A DNA stretch of 62,989 nucleotides from Gnetum montanum. Its lineage: Eukaryota; Streptophyta; Gnetopsida; Gnetales; Gnetaceae. Position numbers and translations under genes: made by a program. Shown in pieces: positions 34,100-44,624 of this stretch. The notes below the pieces were generated by a model that saw only the letters and a program-made list of their open reading frames with translations, searched no databases and was not told the origin of the DNA. Each line of letters starts with the position of its first letter. The first letter of the stretch is position 1. The stretch covers positions 258,224 through 321,212 of the forward strand of contig MNCI01016246.1 of NCBI GenBank assembly GCA_015680685.1, read 5' to 3'.

Positions 34100-35830
34100 C
34101 TCCACACCATCCTTTCTACCTTGCCATTCTATGTTGCTTATGTTTTTGCTAGGCCATATGAGGATCTACTCCAGTCAAACTTGTCCATGTTAATTGACTT
34201 GGTCATAACATCTCCAAGATTATCCTTGGTGTGTATCTTCTACATATCCACACTTCCATCTTCTACTATGTTATGAACAACATAAAATTGTGCTCCTATG
34301 TGTTTTGTCCTTGAATGAAAGGTTGGATTCCTTGCAATATGCAAGGTGCTTTGACTATCACAAAACAAAGGAATCTTCTCTTGTTTGTGTCCAAGCTCCT
34401 CTAATAATCTTTGAATCCAAATTGCTTCTTTGCAAGCTTGTGTAGCTACCATGTATTCTGCTTCTATTTTAGATAATGCTACTACTCTTTGCAATCTTGA
34501 TACCTAGCTTATAGCTCCTCCTGTAAGTGTAAACACATAGCTTGTAGTAGATTTTCTTTTATTTGGATCACCTGCAAAATCTAAATTCACATAACCTTTA
34601 AGAGTAAATTTCGATCCTCCATAACATAATCTAACATCTAGGGTACCCTTAATGTATCTCAGGATTCTCTTAATAGTACTCCAATGCTCTCGTCTAGGAT
34701 TTTCCATGTACTGACTAACGACTCCCATTGCTTGTGCAATGTATGATCTTGTACAAATCATAGTGAACATTAGGCTTCCCACTACTGATGCATACAGTAC
34801 TCGAGACATCTCATTCCTCTCTACTTCATTGCTAGGATACATCTCAGAGCATAATTCAAAATTAACAGGGAGTGGGGTAGAAACTGGCTTACAGTCTTGC
34901 ATGTTGAGGTGTCGCGAGATCTTACCCAAGTAGGTTTTCTGAGAAAGCCAAATCTTCTTGTTATTTTTGTCTCGGTGAATTTGCATTCCTAGAATCTTGT
35001 TTGCTGGTCCAAAGTCTTTCATATCAAATTCCCTAGCCAATTGTGCCTTCAATTCTTGGATTTTCTCTTTGTTGGGGCCTACAACCAACATGTCATCCAC
35101 ATACAATAGCAAAATGATGAAATCTTCATCAAACCTCATGAAATATGTACAAGGGTCTATACTGATTCTATTGTACCCAAGGCTCATGATATACAAGTCA
35201 AATTTCTTGTACCAACACCTTGGCACCTATTTGAGACCATACAAAAATTTGTTCAACTTGCAAACCAAGTTCTCTTTGCCTTCTTTTGTAAAATCTTTTG
35301 ATTGGAGCATGTAAATATCTTCTTGAAGATCTCCATGAAGAAAAGCAGTTTTCACATCTAATTATTCTAGATGTAGGTCAAATGTAGCAGACATTGCTAG
35401 GACTACTCTAACTATTGTAAGTCTAACCATAGGAGGAAAGATCTTGTTGAAGTCAATTCCTTCTTTTTGAGCATATCCCTTTACCACCAATCTTGTACGA
35501 TATCACTCTACTTTGGCATTACTATCATGTTTGATCTTGTAGATCCATTTGTTTCCCATAGCCTTCCTTTCTTGTGGTAGTGTAACAAGATCCCGTGTCT
35601 TTTTTTGTGTGTAAAGCTTCAATCTTCTCCTACATTGCTACCATCCACAAAGATACATTTGGACTTTTGAGAGCCTCATGTAAAGTTGAGAGTTTTCCAT
35701 CCTCCATTAAAAGGCAGTATGTAGCATTGCTTTTAGTAACATAATTTGAGTGCCAAGTTGGTGATCTTTTTGCTCGAGACGATTAATGAACTTCATAAGC
35801 TTTAGACTTGACTGGTTCTTTCTCTTCATA
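34100..35830 (-). pseudogene. Reverse transcriptase and RNase H of element F
   Basis: 34504-35226 is open for 240 codons with the catalytic LLLYVDDMLVVG (YVDD at about 35089-35103), then LKAQLAREFDMKDFGPANKI, ILGMQIHRD and PVSTPLPVNFELC, all typical of copia RT. RNase H follows at 34240-34494 with VALSKIEAEYMVATQACKEA and LFCDSQSTLHIARNP. A stop near 34502 separates the two, and another at about 35229 ends the longest RT frame. The upstream part to about 35830 is readable only in shifted frames. The protein would copy the element RNA inside particles. Confidence 0.8.
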
Positions 35831-35879
35831 CATTGATGTTGCTTCAGAAGTCACTAGATCTTCAGCATTTATCTTATTA

Positions 35880-36950
35880 TCTACCTAAATTCTAGTAGTC
35901 TCTGACTTATTTTTTGAAGTGCTATCATCTCCCTTCTCTTGCATTTTATCTTCTGCAAATATCACATCTATGCTGATGACAAGCTTGTGGGTAGTGGGAT
36001 CCCATAGGTGATACCCCTTAACTCCATCAGCATACCCTAAGAAGATACATTTTCTGGACTTTGGGTCCAACTTTGATCTTTCTTGGTCATTGTACATCAC
36101 ATACACAAAACTTCCAAATGTATGGAGATGAGAATAAATAGCTGGCTTACGAGTCCACATTTCTATTGGTGTTTTTAGATCAATTGTAGTTGATGGAGAC
36201 TGATTGATAAAATAGCATGTGGTATTGACTGCTTCTGCCCAAAATGACTTGGTTAGATTTGCAACCCTCAACATTGATATTGTTTTTTCCAACAAGGTTC
36301 TATTCATCCATTCTGCCACTCCATTTTGGTGAGGAGTGTGTGCTGCTGTGAACTGCCTCTTGATGCCTTCTTGTTGACAAAATGCATCGAATTCATCACT
36401 TGTATATTCTCCTCCATTATCTATCCTTAGACACTTGATCCTTTTTTTGGACTCAAGTTCTACCTACGCTTTAAAAACTTTGAAGATCGAAAAGACATCC
36501 ATCTTCCTTTTGATTGGATACACCCAACATCTCCTAGAGTAATCATCAATGAAAGATACAAAATATCTTTCTCATCCTAGGGAAGTGACTGGTGCTTGCC
36601 AAACATCAGAGTGCATCAAGTCCAAGATGCCTCTACTCTTAGCTGTTGATGTACTAAACTTTAATCTATGTTGCTTACTAGTAACACAATGCTCACAGAA
36701 TGGTAAACATACCAAATTGAGCCCAAGAAGTAGTCTCTGTTTAGAGAGAATCTTCAAACCTTGTTTTGACATATGATAAAGCTTTCGATGCCACAACATC
36801 GTTGATTCTTTTTCCAAACTAGTTGATGCAACAGAAGACTCTCCCACTTGATGTGTGTTCCCCAGAAGCATGTACAAATTTGCAGCAACCTTTTCTGCCT
36901 TCATTACCACAAGCACACCTTTGGTAATCTTTAAGATCCCATTCTCTATA
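35880..36950 (-). pseudogene. Integrase of element F
   Basis: 36572-36916 holds the GAG-preintegrase zinc finger: LWHRKLYHMSKQGLKIL with the His pair and CEHCVTSKQHRLKF with the Cys pair. The core follows with DLMHSDVW (first Asp), a region broken by stops near 36480-36570, DNGGEYTSDEF (second Asp, about 36415), and GVAEWMNRTLLEK (Glu, about 36310), continuing open to 35885. The DD-E residues can be read, but stops interrupt the frame. Confidence 0.78.
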
Positions 36951-36974
36951 TGAGTTTTTCACCCAACATCATCT

Positions 36975-38049
36975 AGTTATTCTAAGACAGTGGATTTTTC
37001 TTCAGGCCCTCCACATGTCGTACCTCTTGTATGGTGCAAATAGTGCCATCATACTTCTTTATCTTGATAGTACCACTACCAGCAATTTTCAAAGCATGAT
37101 CATTTCCCATGTACACAGATCCTTCTGAGATTGGTTTGTAGTGATAAAACCATTCTCTCCGAGAGGTCATGTGCCATGTTGCTCCTGAATCCAATATCCA
37201 AGCATCATTGAGCTTCTTTTTGCCTTCAGCAACAGTTGCCTCACTGTATAGAACATCACCATCATATGAGGTACTTGCCACATTCCCTTGAGGATTCTTT
37301 TCATTACTCTTCTTGTTCCAACACTCCTTCAGGTGTCCTCTCTTGCCACAGTTGTAGGAAGTAATGTTTTTCTTTTTACTTCTTGACTTGGATCTACCAT
37401 GAATTTGGTTCCAATTAGAATCACGTTCCATGGATCTCCCTCTCATCATTGTCAAGGCCTCCACCTTGTTTGCCAACCTATCTTCCTTGTTCTTGCACTA
37501 ACTTTCTTTTCAAGAACTGCAGCTGCAACCTCGTGAAAGACAAGATCATCCATAAGGACATTGTTGGTCATGTTGATGATGAGTTGATCATATGAATCAT
37601 GTAGACTTTGAAGTAGAATTTTTGCACGTTCACTTGCATCTACTTTATAGCCTAATGATGTGAGTTGAGCAAGTAAAGTATTTAGGGTGTTGATATGGTC
37701 AGTTACCTACCGATGAGGTTTCTGTGATACGAAGAGTGTAAAGTCTTCTCTTCAAAAAGATTTTGTTGTGGAGTGACTTAGCCTCGTACAACTTTGTCAG
37801 AGTGTCCCATATTTCCTTCATTGTCTTCTTTTTTGCAATACTTGAAAGAACCCCATCTACTAGTGCCAAGTGTAAATTGACAATAGCATTATCATCCATT
37901 TCATTACACTTGCCGTCATCCATGACCTCTCGCGGACTTTCTCCAATAGCTGCCAAGCAATTATCTTTACGCAAAATTGCCTATATCTTCATTTTCCACA
38001 ATGTGAAGTTGCTTCAATTAAACTTCTCTATTTCGTATTTGCCAGCCAT
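36975..38049 (-). pseudogene. gag and protease of element F
   Basis: Translation starts at ATG 38047-38049 (MAGKYEIEKF). The capsid part includes KTMKEIWDTLTKLYEAKSLH (37699-37974). A frameshifted middle follows at 37480-37700. The zinc knuckle at about 37320-37360 reads SYNCGKRGHLKECW, where the first Cys of CX2CX4HX4C has become Ser. The protease site WILDSGATWHMT lies at about 37170-37205 and its fold continues to 36982. A stop near 38015 and others show that it is inactive. Confidence 0.75.
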
Positions 38050-38100
38050 TTTGTAAAATTTGTATACACAATCTACAACACTTTCACAAGCTATGAACAT

Positions 38101-38113
38101 GGCTCTGATACCA
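38101..38113 (-). promoter_or_regulatory. Primer-binding site of element F (initiator tRNA-Met)
   Basis: The minus strand reads TGGTATCAGAGCC, one base after the 5' LTR end. This is the classic primer site of plant copia elements and is unmutated. Confidence 0.9.
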
Positions 38114-38114
38114 T

Positions 38115-38420
38115 TGTTAGCAAATCTAGCAGCAAAATATGAAATTACATGAAAATAAAGAGCAATGGAACCACAGGCAAATGTAGAAGGATCTTATTAT
38201 CAGAAATGGGAATAACAAACTTCTCTCTTCATCACAAGGACAGAACAAGAAGAAGCCTCTCTCTCATGCAATATGAGAATGTAAGAGTGGGATGGAAAGG
38301 GGATGTATGTGATGGATTTGAATTGAGGTGAGAGAGGTCCCTTTTATATTGGTGAAGGGACCCTTAAATAACTAATGATAACCACCTGCTATTTTAATAA
38401 CCATAGCCTAAATTTATCAT
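38115..38420 (-). repeat. 5' LTR of element F (truncated at its outer end)
   Basis: Matches 33688-34060 from its inner TGTTAG side to AATTTATCAT, then passes straight into the flanking repeat. About 17 bp of the outer LTR end, including the terminal TGTTGG, are missing. Confidence 0.85.
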
Positions 38421-38534
38421 GAAAGTATGTAAGACTGTATGTTAGAAATGTGTACGGACCTTAGCTTTCGAACTTACATGTAATGTTCTGCATCACACAA
38501 GTTCAAATTCAGGTCCATATTCAACACAAATTTT
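38421..38534 (-). repeat. Flanking direct repeat, right copy
   Basis: Begins GAAAGTATGTAAGACTGTAT and ends CACAAATTTT. It is continuous with the last exon of the receptor-kinase pseudogene, so this is the original copy. See the left copy at 33576-33688. Confidence 0.8.
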
Positions 38535-39430
38535 CACAGAAGAAGAAGATTCAGGGCACTGGCTCGAGCTACAGGACCCAGAGTTGTAACTTCTGTTAAT
38601 TCTCAAATGCAGTGTAGAAGGAGCTGAGTTTGCAGAAATACCAATGTCAGACAACGCATTTTCTTGGACTGCCAAAGCCTTGCTTAATATTTCCATGCCT
38701 TCCTTAATACCCGGCCTCAAATGTGCCTTCCCATCTGTGCCTTCCGATCATACACATTTAAGGGCAAGCCCAGTTACCATAGCTACAGAGTTTGTGCTCG
38801 CAAATTTTTCTTTCAATCTACTGTCAATTATCGAGGAAAGCTGGACATGCTATCCGTATCAATACATGTACTGTTCAAGATACGTGATATTTTCTCTTTT
38901 AAATAATAATATCTAACAATTTCATGGAATGCTAATAATATTCAAATAATTAGTTTTTGGTGGTTCTTAGTTAATACCCAACTGACAATGTTAATTTGGT
39001 CTTCGCTTAACCTGACGTCAATGGGTTGTCTGCCTCACACAATTTCCAGCAGCACCACTCCGAAGCTATATATATCACTTTTTTCAGTAAGCCTGCGTGT
39101 CATGTAATACCTGCCAGTATCATGTTCTTCATTATTATATGGTTTAAAGAAATGACATTAGATTACTGCAATTATAGATTTACTGTAGAGTATCCCTGTG
39201 CATTGTTTTTACTGTGGATCCAGGTATCCAGTGTGCCTTTAACAGTGGTTGTTACGTGGGAAACATTCTCAACTATTTCTCTGAAGATACCTAAATCTGA
39301 GAGCTTTCCATTGAGAGTTTTGTAAGGTTTTGTTAATCAAGAGATTCACAGATTTCAAGTCTGGATTTTCCTAGGTTTGCATTCCAGGTGAAGATAGTGC
39401 AGACCTTGCAAGGTGATTTTTAAAAAAATG
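38491..39430 (-). pseudogene. Receptor-like kinase pseudogene, kinase exons
   Basis: Three exons can be read on the minus strand. About 39430-39213: LHYLHLEC, LKSVNLLINKTL and NGKLSDLGI (the DFG motif is DLG), then SHVTTTVKGTL and, after a one-base deletion near 39223, GYLDPQ. Intron 39212-39111 has GT and AG ends. 39110-38978: YYMTRRLTEKSDIYSFGVV, LLEIV, stop TGA (39035-39037), GRQPIDVRLSEDQINIVSW. Intron 38977-38850. 38849-38493: LSSIIDSRLKEKFASTNSVA, ALKCV, stop (38748-38750), GIKEGMEILSKAL, ending EYGPEFELV. This is the C-lobe of a plant malectin/LRR-type receptor kinase. The family would phosphorylate Ser/Thr at the plasma membrane. Stops and shifts disable it. Confidence 0.8.
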
Positions 39431-40676
39431 GGGAATAAAGTCGGGGCATACTTCATTATTTGAATAAAAAGTTCAAACTTCAAACAGGCCTGTAGTTATA
39501 AATGACATTTATATACCAAGAGCAACATGGAGGGTGATCTAAAGTCTGTCCTTCCACCATAGTTCCAAATGCATTTTTCCTCAAATGTTAGTTCAACCTT
39601 CCGAGCTCCCTTGTTTGGGAATAAAAAATAAAAAGTAAATAGCTAACATCCATGCCTATAGACATGTCCTTCTATCCTTTTCATCTCTACATTATCACAT
39701 TATCAAATTAACATAGTGAAAATTTTAAATCAGAATGATCATCCGGGAAAAAAAAACACCAAATATCATAAAGATGATCGTTGAGGGATCAATTTCACAT
39801 GTATTCATGTACCAACATGAATTCACCAGAATCATTGTAGTAGTAAAAGCCAGAATCATTGTAGTAGCCCAGGAGCTTTACTATATGCTCAGGGGAGCTC
39901 TAACCAGATGTAAGCAACCATAAATATTATAAAAAGTCTAACCGATGGTTGAAAATGTACAAATAAAGCTGTAGTCACTGGTCAGGATCATCCTGCTTTG
40001 AGTGCACTGCCCCATGTAACATTTTTGACGTGCCGAAGTCACCTATTCTACATGGTTGTGGAAAAATCATTGACCGTAATGTGCGTGGAAACTTGCAATT
40101 ACCAGTAACCAGCGTTTCAGGGGAGCTCTAACCAGATGTAAGCCACCGTAAATATTATAAAACGTCTAACCGATGGTTGAAAAACATTACTTATACGACA
40201 GCTCTGAGTGCTCATCCTGCTCTGAGTGCTCTGCCCCATGTAACATTTTTTACGTACTGAAGTCACGTCTTTGTGGTCCATATTCTACTTTGGAGTATTC
40301 CATGGATGCAGAGACGGTCTTGTTTGTCGGCGAAGTTGTAATTCAATTTATGGCCAAGCCATTCAAGATAAGGCAAGTCATGTGACGCCAAAAGGGTAAC
40401 TTCAACTTTCACGTATCTTTTACTTAAGACGCCTGTCTATTCAGAAATATAATTTTAGTCGAAGAAAGTAATTTTTGATATCTGATAATATTTGAATCAC
40501 CTTTTATCGTTAAAAAAAAGTTTGCCATGAAAGCTCATAAATGCAGTGATGCACTAAGCATCACTTTTGGCGTTGCCCACCTGTGCATACCATGCTTGAG
40601 CTCGATCTTCTGACTCGCAGTTACGAATGGATCCGTTGCCTCACTCATTCAGTTAAGGCATATATATATATGGTTG
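39431..40676. other. Interval between receptor-kinase exons
   Basis: No confident coding sequence. A weak minus-strand LLLVYKCHL near 39520 may be the kinase LLVYEYMPNGSL region. 39888-40290 holds a tandem duplication. A TA-rich run at about 40660-40671 lies at the edge of the malectin exon. Confidence 0.4.
39888..40290 (+). repeat. Tandem duplication, unit about 170 bp, spacing about 230 bp
   Basis: AGGGGAGCTCTAACCAGATG starts both copies (about 39890 and 40119). They share AAATATTATAAAA.GTCTAACC, ATCCTGCT(T/C)TGAGTGC, CTGCCCCATGTAACATTTTT and GAAGTCAC. The second copy has an extra GCTCTGAGTGCTCATCCT segment. It lies inside the pseudogene interval. Confidence 0.75.
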
Positions 40677-40971
40677 TTACCATCGCCACCAGAATATGCT
40701 CATATTCAAAAGCGTCTCTATCCAACTTGTCCATTCAACAGAATAATTAAACAGACCGGGCCAATTATGAATGATGGAAGGGATCTCATAGCACGATTTG
40801 TTCAGAGGTTTGGAAAACTTTCTCAAAATTTGCATGTAAACATACTTGGAAGACAAAATTTTAGAGATGCGCTGTGCTTGGCCGAATTTGATGTATTTTG
40901 TACTGGCAGCCAAACTAATCGTCTATCATCTGTAAAATCGGATTTCCATCCACAAGTAATATTCAAAAACC
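40677..40971 (-). pseudogene. Malectin-like ectodomain exon of the same receptor-kinase pseudogene
   Basis: On the minus strand, after a good acceptor (AAATTTGCAG), the exon begins GFLNITCGWKSDFTDDRRLV, the start of the malectin-like domain of LRR-RLK subfamily I. After a frameshift near 40905 it continues KYIKFGQAQRIS, YMQILRKFSKPLNKSCYEIP. These match the conserved Y..LR.FP...NKSCY..P region. In this family a short signal-peptide exon precedes this one; it was not found. Between this exon and the kinase exons (39430-40676) no LRR or transmembrane segment is readable. The 172-codon plus-strand frame over the same DNA is a shadow of this exon. Confidence 0.65.
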
Positions 40972-41328
40972 CTGCAAATTTTTCCACCGTCAGAAGCTTT
41001 AGAACTCCTAAAACCAGTTTAAATCGTTATGGAAAGGAATTTCTGAATTTTGAATACCTTTTTAGGCACGAATACCAGTTCACGATTTTTGCCTTCTTTT
41101 CTTCCGAAAGTTGGGTGGACCTTAGCATGCAGGGACCCAGTTTCAAATTTATATCACCTGCTCTCAAAGTGAGAAAGAACCTGCCAGAGTGAAGCTTGTA
41201 GGATCATTCATACAGAATTTTGTTGATTAATAAAAGAATGCAATGAAACATTGTTAATTTGTCTTCTTTGGAAGTTAGATTAACACAGACAGTGAAGACT
41301 CCGATTAGGTCATTGGCATGGTTGTGGA

Positions 41329-41802
41329 TGTAGTATGGGTTGCCCACTAAAACGTTTTTATGAGTCAGGTAATGCATGAAAGTGGCCACTATACCCACTA
41401 ACGCGTTTTTATGAGTTAGTTAATGTATCAATGTGCACATATCTAGTAATGCATTTTTTATGCATTTTCATTGGGGCTCTTATGGTAACGGATTCCATTG
41501 TCTATAAATTCGTTCTTGATGGAAGCACAAAGGCACCATGAATCATAGCAGGATTGGAGTTTCAATCCCTTTCACAGATGCTTGAAGATTGCATACACCA
41601 TCGTTGCAGAGTGCACATGTGAAAGAAGAATCAAAACACCAAATTTAATCTGAGGCATCAATGGCTAAAAGTCAATTCCATTTGCTCAAGAATTGTGCAT
41701 TTCCAGTTATTTATGCATGTGAATTTCTTGTGCCATTTGCTTCTGCACTCTATACTTACATTACTTATGTCATTTGGTTTTCTGCACAATTATTTTCTTA
41801 CA
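41329..41802 (+). repeat. 5' LTR of element H
   Basis: Starts TGTAGTATGGG and ends TTTTCTTACA. TATAAATTCG lies at about 41512. It contains two copies of a 51-bp repeat (CCCACTAA.ACG.TTTTATGAG...), where the 3' LTR has three. Confidence 0.85.
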
Positions 41803-41804
41803 TT

Positions 41805-41817
41805 TGGTATTGAAGCC
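41805..41817 (+). promoter_or_regulatory. Primer-binding site relic of element H
   Basis: TGGTATTGAAGCC lies two bases after the LTR and differs at three positions from the initiator-Met site TGGTATCAGAGCC seen intact in element F. Its place and orientation mark the left LTR as 5'. Confidence 0.6.
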
Positions 41818-41819
41818 AC

Positions 41820-43885
41820 TAAGCATACTTTGCACCATGTCTAATAATGTTCAGTTTCTTCTTTTTGCCACACCATTCTAGTCTAGAGAACCAGGCATAG
41901 TGTACTAGGCAACAATCTCATGCTCTTGAAGAAACTTAGCAAATGGACCAGGTGCTTGTCCATCTTCAGTATATCTACCATAATATTCACCACATCTATC
42001 ACATCTCACTATCTTTATTTTCTTACCACATTATTTCTCTACTTTAACCTTAAACATCTTAAAGGCATCTAAAGATTTGCTCTTGTATGAAGTAGGTAGA
42101 GATACATATATCATGAGTAATTATCAATAAAGGTAATGAAACACTTTTGACCATACATATCCATATCTGGAATACAAATATATATATGTATAATCTCTAA
42201 TATGTCTAAACCCCTCTTGGCACCTTTCTTTGACATATTGGTTTACTTTCCCTTTATGTAGTCCACACAAGTGTCAACGTTAGTAAAATCCAGAGTACTA
42301 AGAACTCCATCATTTACTATTCTCTTTATTCTTTCAATAGATATATGTCCTAATCTACAATGCCACAACATAAAGGATTCGTCATTCATAACACATCTCT
42401 TAATGCTAGCATGAACATGCATAGAAGTATAAGAAGTATCATCTTGTAAATTAATTTTGAAAAGACCATCTGTTAATGTACCATTTCCAATAAGTTCAAA
42501 TCTATAATATAAACTGAATATAGTGTCTAAAAATTTAAAGGAAAATCCCAATGATGCAAGCCTTGAAACAAAAATTAAATTCCTTGAAAAACTTGGAATA
42601 TAAAATGTCTTTTCCAATTCTAGAACAAAACCATTGCTTAAAACTAAAATGCATGTTCCGATTACCTCCACATGTGAGCGCATCTTGTTGCCTGAATAGA
42701 TGCATGACTCACTTCCCACTAGCTTCATTAGGTTTTTCACCCCCTACAAGGAATTGGTAACATGGATTGTAGAACCAAAATCAATCCACTGTGTGTCATG
42801 GCCAACATCAACCATATTAGATTCAAAATAAATATGTGAGAGTTGAGTACCTTTCTTTTCAAGCCATTTTTGATATTTAGAACAATCCTTCTTTATGTGC
42901 CCTTTCTTTTTGTAGAAAAAACATCTAGATTCTTTCTTAATATTAACTTGTGTAGGCAATTTGACCTTTCACTTTCCTTTGGCTTATCCTTTATTCTTTC
43001 CTTGTGTAGCCAAATGCACACTCTCTTTTGCTTCCATAGCAAGTCTCCCCTCTTCTTGCACACACATGGTCATTAGTTCATTAATTCACCATTTTTCCTT
43101 GTGTGTGTTATAAGAAATCTTAAAGAGTTAGTACTACGATGGGAGAGCATTTAAGATGTAGTGCACAAGGAAAGATTCTGACATTTTAACCTCAAGTGTT
43201 TTTAGTTGAGCCACTATATCCCTCATTTGCATGATGTGTTCATGCACACCACAAATTTCTGTGAGCTTCATGGATGAGAACTTCATTATCAAGGTGTTGG
43301 CCAACACCTTGTCTGATGATTGAAATTGTTTATCAATGGTTTTTTACAAAACATACACATTGTCATACTATTCTAGTGAACCACATATACTAGCTGAGAT
43401 TTTAGTTTTTATGAACATGACACAGAGGTAATTAGATCACTCCCATTTTTCATAATTACCAGTATCATCCAAACAGCTGATTGCTATAACGACAGGTGGT
43501 TCATCCTTATGGATAGCATAATCAATATCCATCTAGCTTAAATGAAGAATAATTCTCTCCTTCCACACCTTATAATTATCACCCTTTAATTTAGGAATGT
43601 CACATTTAAAATCAAAGAAGCTTACATGTTGTATAACTGCATAATCAAACATGCTTATGTCACTAAATTTGAGGTTAAAATACCATAAGACATGTTTACC
43701 NTAAAATAAAAAATCTTGTGGGTTAAATTTTATCATATTACATGTGATTACTTACAATTTTTAATATTGTGTACCATATGTGATCCAAAAGCTCTTAGTA
43801 CATGATCCTTAAATGACTTTGGTAGCATTCCTTTCATCAAAGGATTAGCTATCATTAATTCAGTGCTTATATGTGCAATGGTTAT
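41820..43885 (-). pseudogene. Antisense copia coding remnants in element H: RNase H tail, gag, protease, integrase
   Basis: On the minus strand, in order: HISTELMIANPLMKGMLPKS (about 43868-43809), normally the C-terminal end of copia pol; about 70-100 bp later gag begins (CDIPKLKGDNYKVWKERIIL, about 43605-43540, then MDIDYAIHKDEPP); the zinc knuckle CFFYKKKGHIKKDC (about 42925, second Cys changed to Tyr); the protease site WIDFGSTIHVTNSL (DSG changed to DFG); CILVLSNGFVLELEKTFYIP; an integrase finger (LWHCRLGHISIERIKRI, about 42380); and decayed integrase to about 41820 (RNRTLLDMV-like end). No RT is present. N at 43701. Confidence 0.7.
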
Positions 43886-44080
43886 TAGAGAAAATACACA
43901 TATGGAAAGACCTAAAATGAACATTGGGTTTATTCATAAAGTTAAGTTACCATATAAGAAATTACATTTGAAAGATCATGCATTATAATACATGGAAGAT
44001 AATACTCACATTAAGAGGAACTATTGCAATGATTCATGCATTCATTTCTTGAACTCTAAACCTAATTAAATATGAAGACC

Positions 44081-44091
44081 AAGTGGGAGAT
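44081..44091 (+). promoter_or_regulatory. Polypurine tract of element H
   Basis: AAGTGGGAGAT abuts the TGTAGC start of the right LTR, the copia standard, on the plus strand. Confidence 0.8.
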
Positions 44092-44619
44092 TGTAGCATT
44101 CATTACCCACTAACGCATTTTTATGGTTTAGTTAATACATGAAAGTGGCCACCATGCCCACTACCGCGTCTTTATGGGTTAGTTAATGCATGAAAGTGGC
44201 CACCATACTGACTAATGCATTTTTATGAGTTAGTTACTGCATTAAGGTGGTCTCCATATCTAGTAACACATTTTTTACACATTGGCATTGGGTCTCTTAT
44301 GGTAACCAATTTCGTAGCTTATAAATTCATTCTTGATGGGAGAACAAAGGCACCATGAATCACAACAAGATTGCAGTTCCAATCACTTTCATAGACACTT
44401 AAAGATTGCATAGACCATTGTTGTAGAGTGCCCATGTAAAAGAAAAATTAGAATGCCAAATTTAATTTGAGGCATCAATGGCTGGAGATTGGTTCCATTT
44501 GCTCAAGAATTGTGCATCTCTAGATATTTATGCATGTGAATTTGTTATGTCATTTGCTTCCGCATTTTTTACTTAGATTACTTGTGCCATCTGGTTTTCT
44601 ACATAATTATTTTCTTATA
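44092..44619 (+). repeat. 3' LTR of element H
   Basis: Starts TGTAGCATTCATTACCC and ends TTTTCTTATA (terminal CA changed to TA), followed by GTGGA. It holds three 51-bp tandem units from about 44107 (CCCACTAACGCATTTTTATG..., CCCACTACCGCGTCTTTATG..., CTGACTAATGCATTTTTATG...). The extra unit accounts for the 54-bp length difference from the 5' LTR. Confidence 0.85.
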
Positions 44620-44624
44620 GTGGA

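Larger units (their letters stand above)
33688..38420 (-). mobile_element. Ty1/copia LTR retrotransposon F
   Basis: Reading on the minus strand: 5' LTR (38115-38420), initiator-Met primer site, gag, protease, integrase, RT, RNase H, purine tract, 3' LTR (33688-34060). The order PR-INT-RT-RH defines Ty1/copia. Protein motifs suggest the Tork group (inference). About ten stops or shifts interrupt it. The 5' LTR lacks its first 17 bp or so. Instead of a 5-bp duplication, 113-114 bp of host sequence is repeated on both sides. Confidence 0.85.
41329..44619 (+). mobile_element. Ty1/copia-type element H with antisense internal region
   Basis: LTRs of 474 and 528 bp are in direct orientation. A perfect 5-bp duplication GTGGA flanks the element (41324-41328, 44620-44624). 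The primer-site relic follows the left LTR and the copia polypurine tract precedes the right LTR, so the element is a plus-strand unit. Yet gag, protease and integrase remnants inside are read on the minus strand, with an RNase H tail fused before gag. The coding block is therefore inverted and permuted relative to the LTRs. Because the outer structure and target duplication are intact, the rearrangement may predate insertion. Confidence 0.75.

Noticed and set aside
33576-38534. Ordinary 5-bp target duplication for element F
   Set aside because: No matching pentamers adjoin the LTR ends. The flanks instead share 113-114 bp and one LTR end is truncated.
40674-41192. Open plus-strand frame of 172 codons as a possible host gene
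   Set aside because: It begins at a TTG, has no recognisable domain, and overlaps the minus-strand malectin-like exon (GFLNITCG, NKSCYEIP). It is best read as an antisense shadow of that pseudogene.
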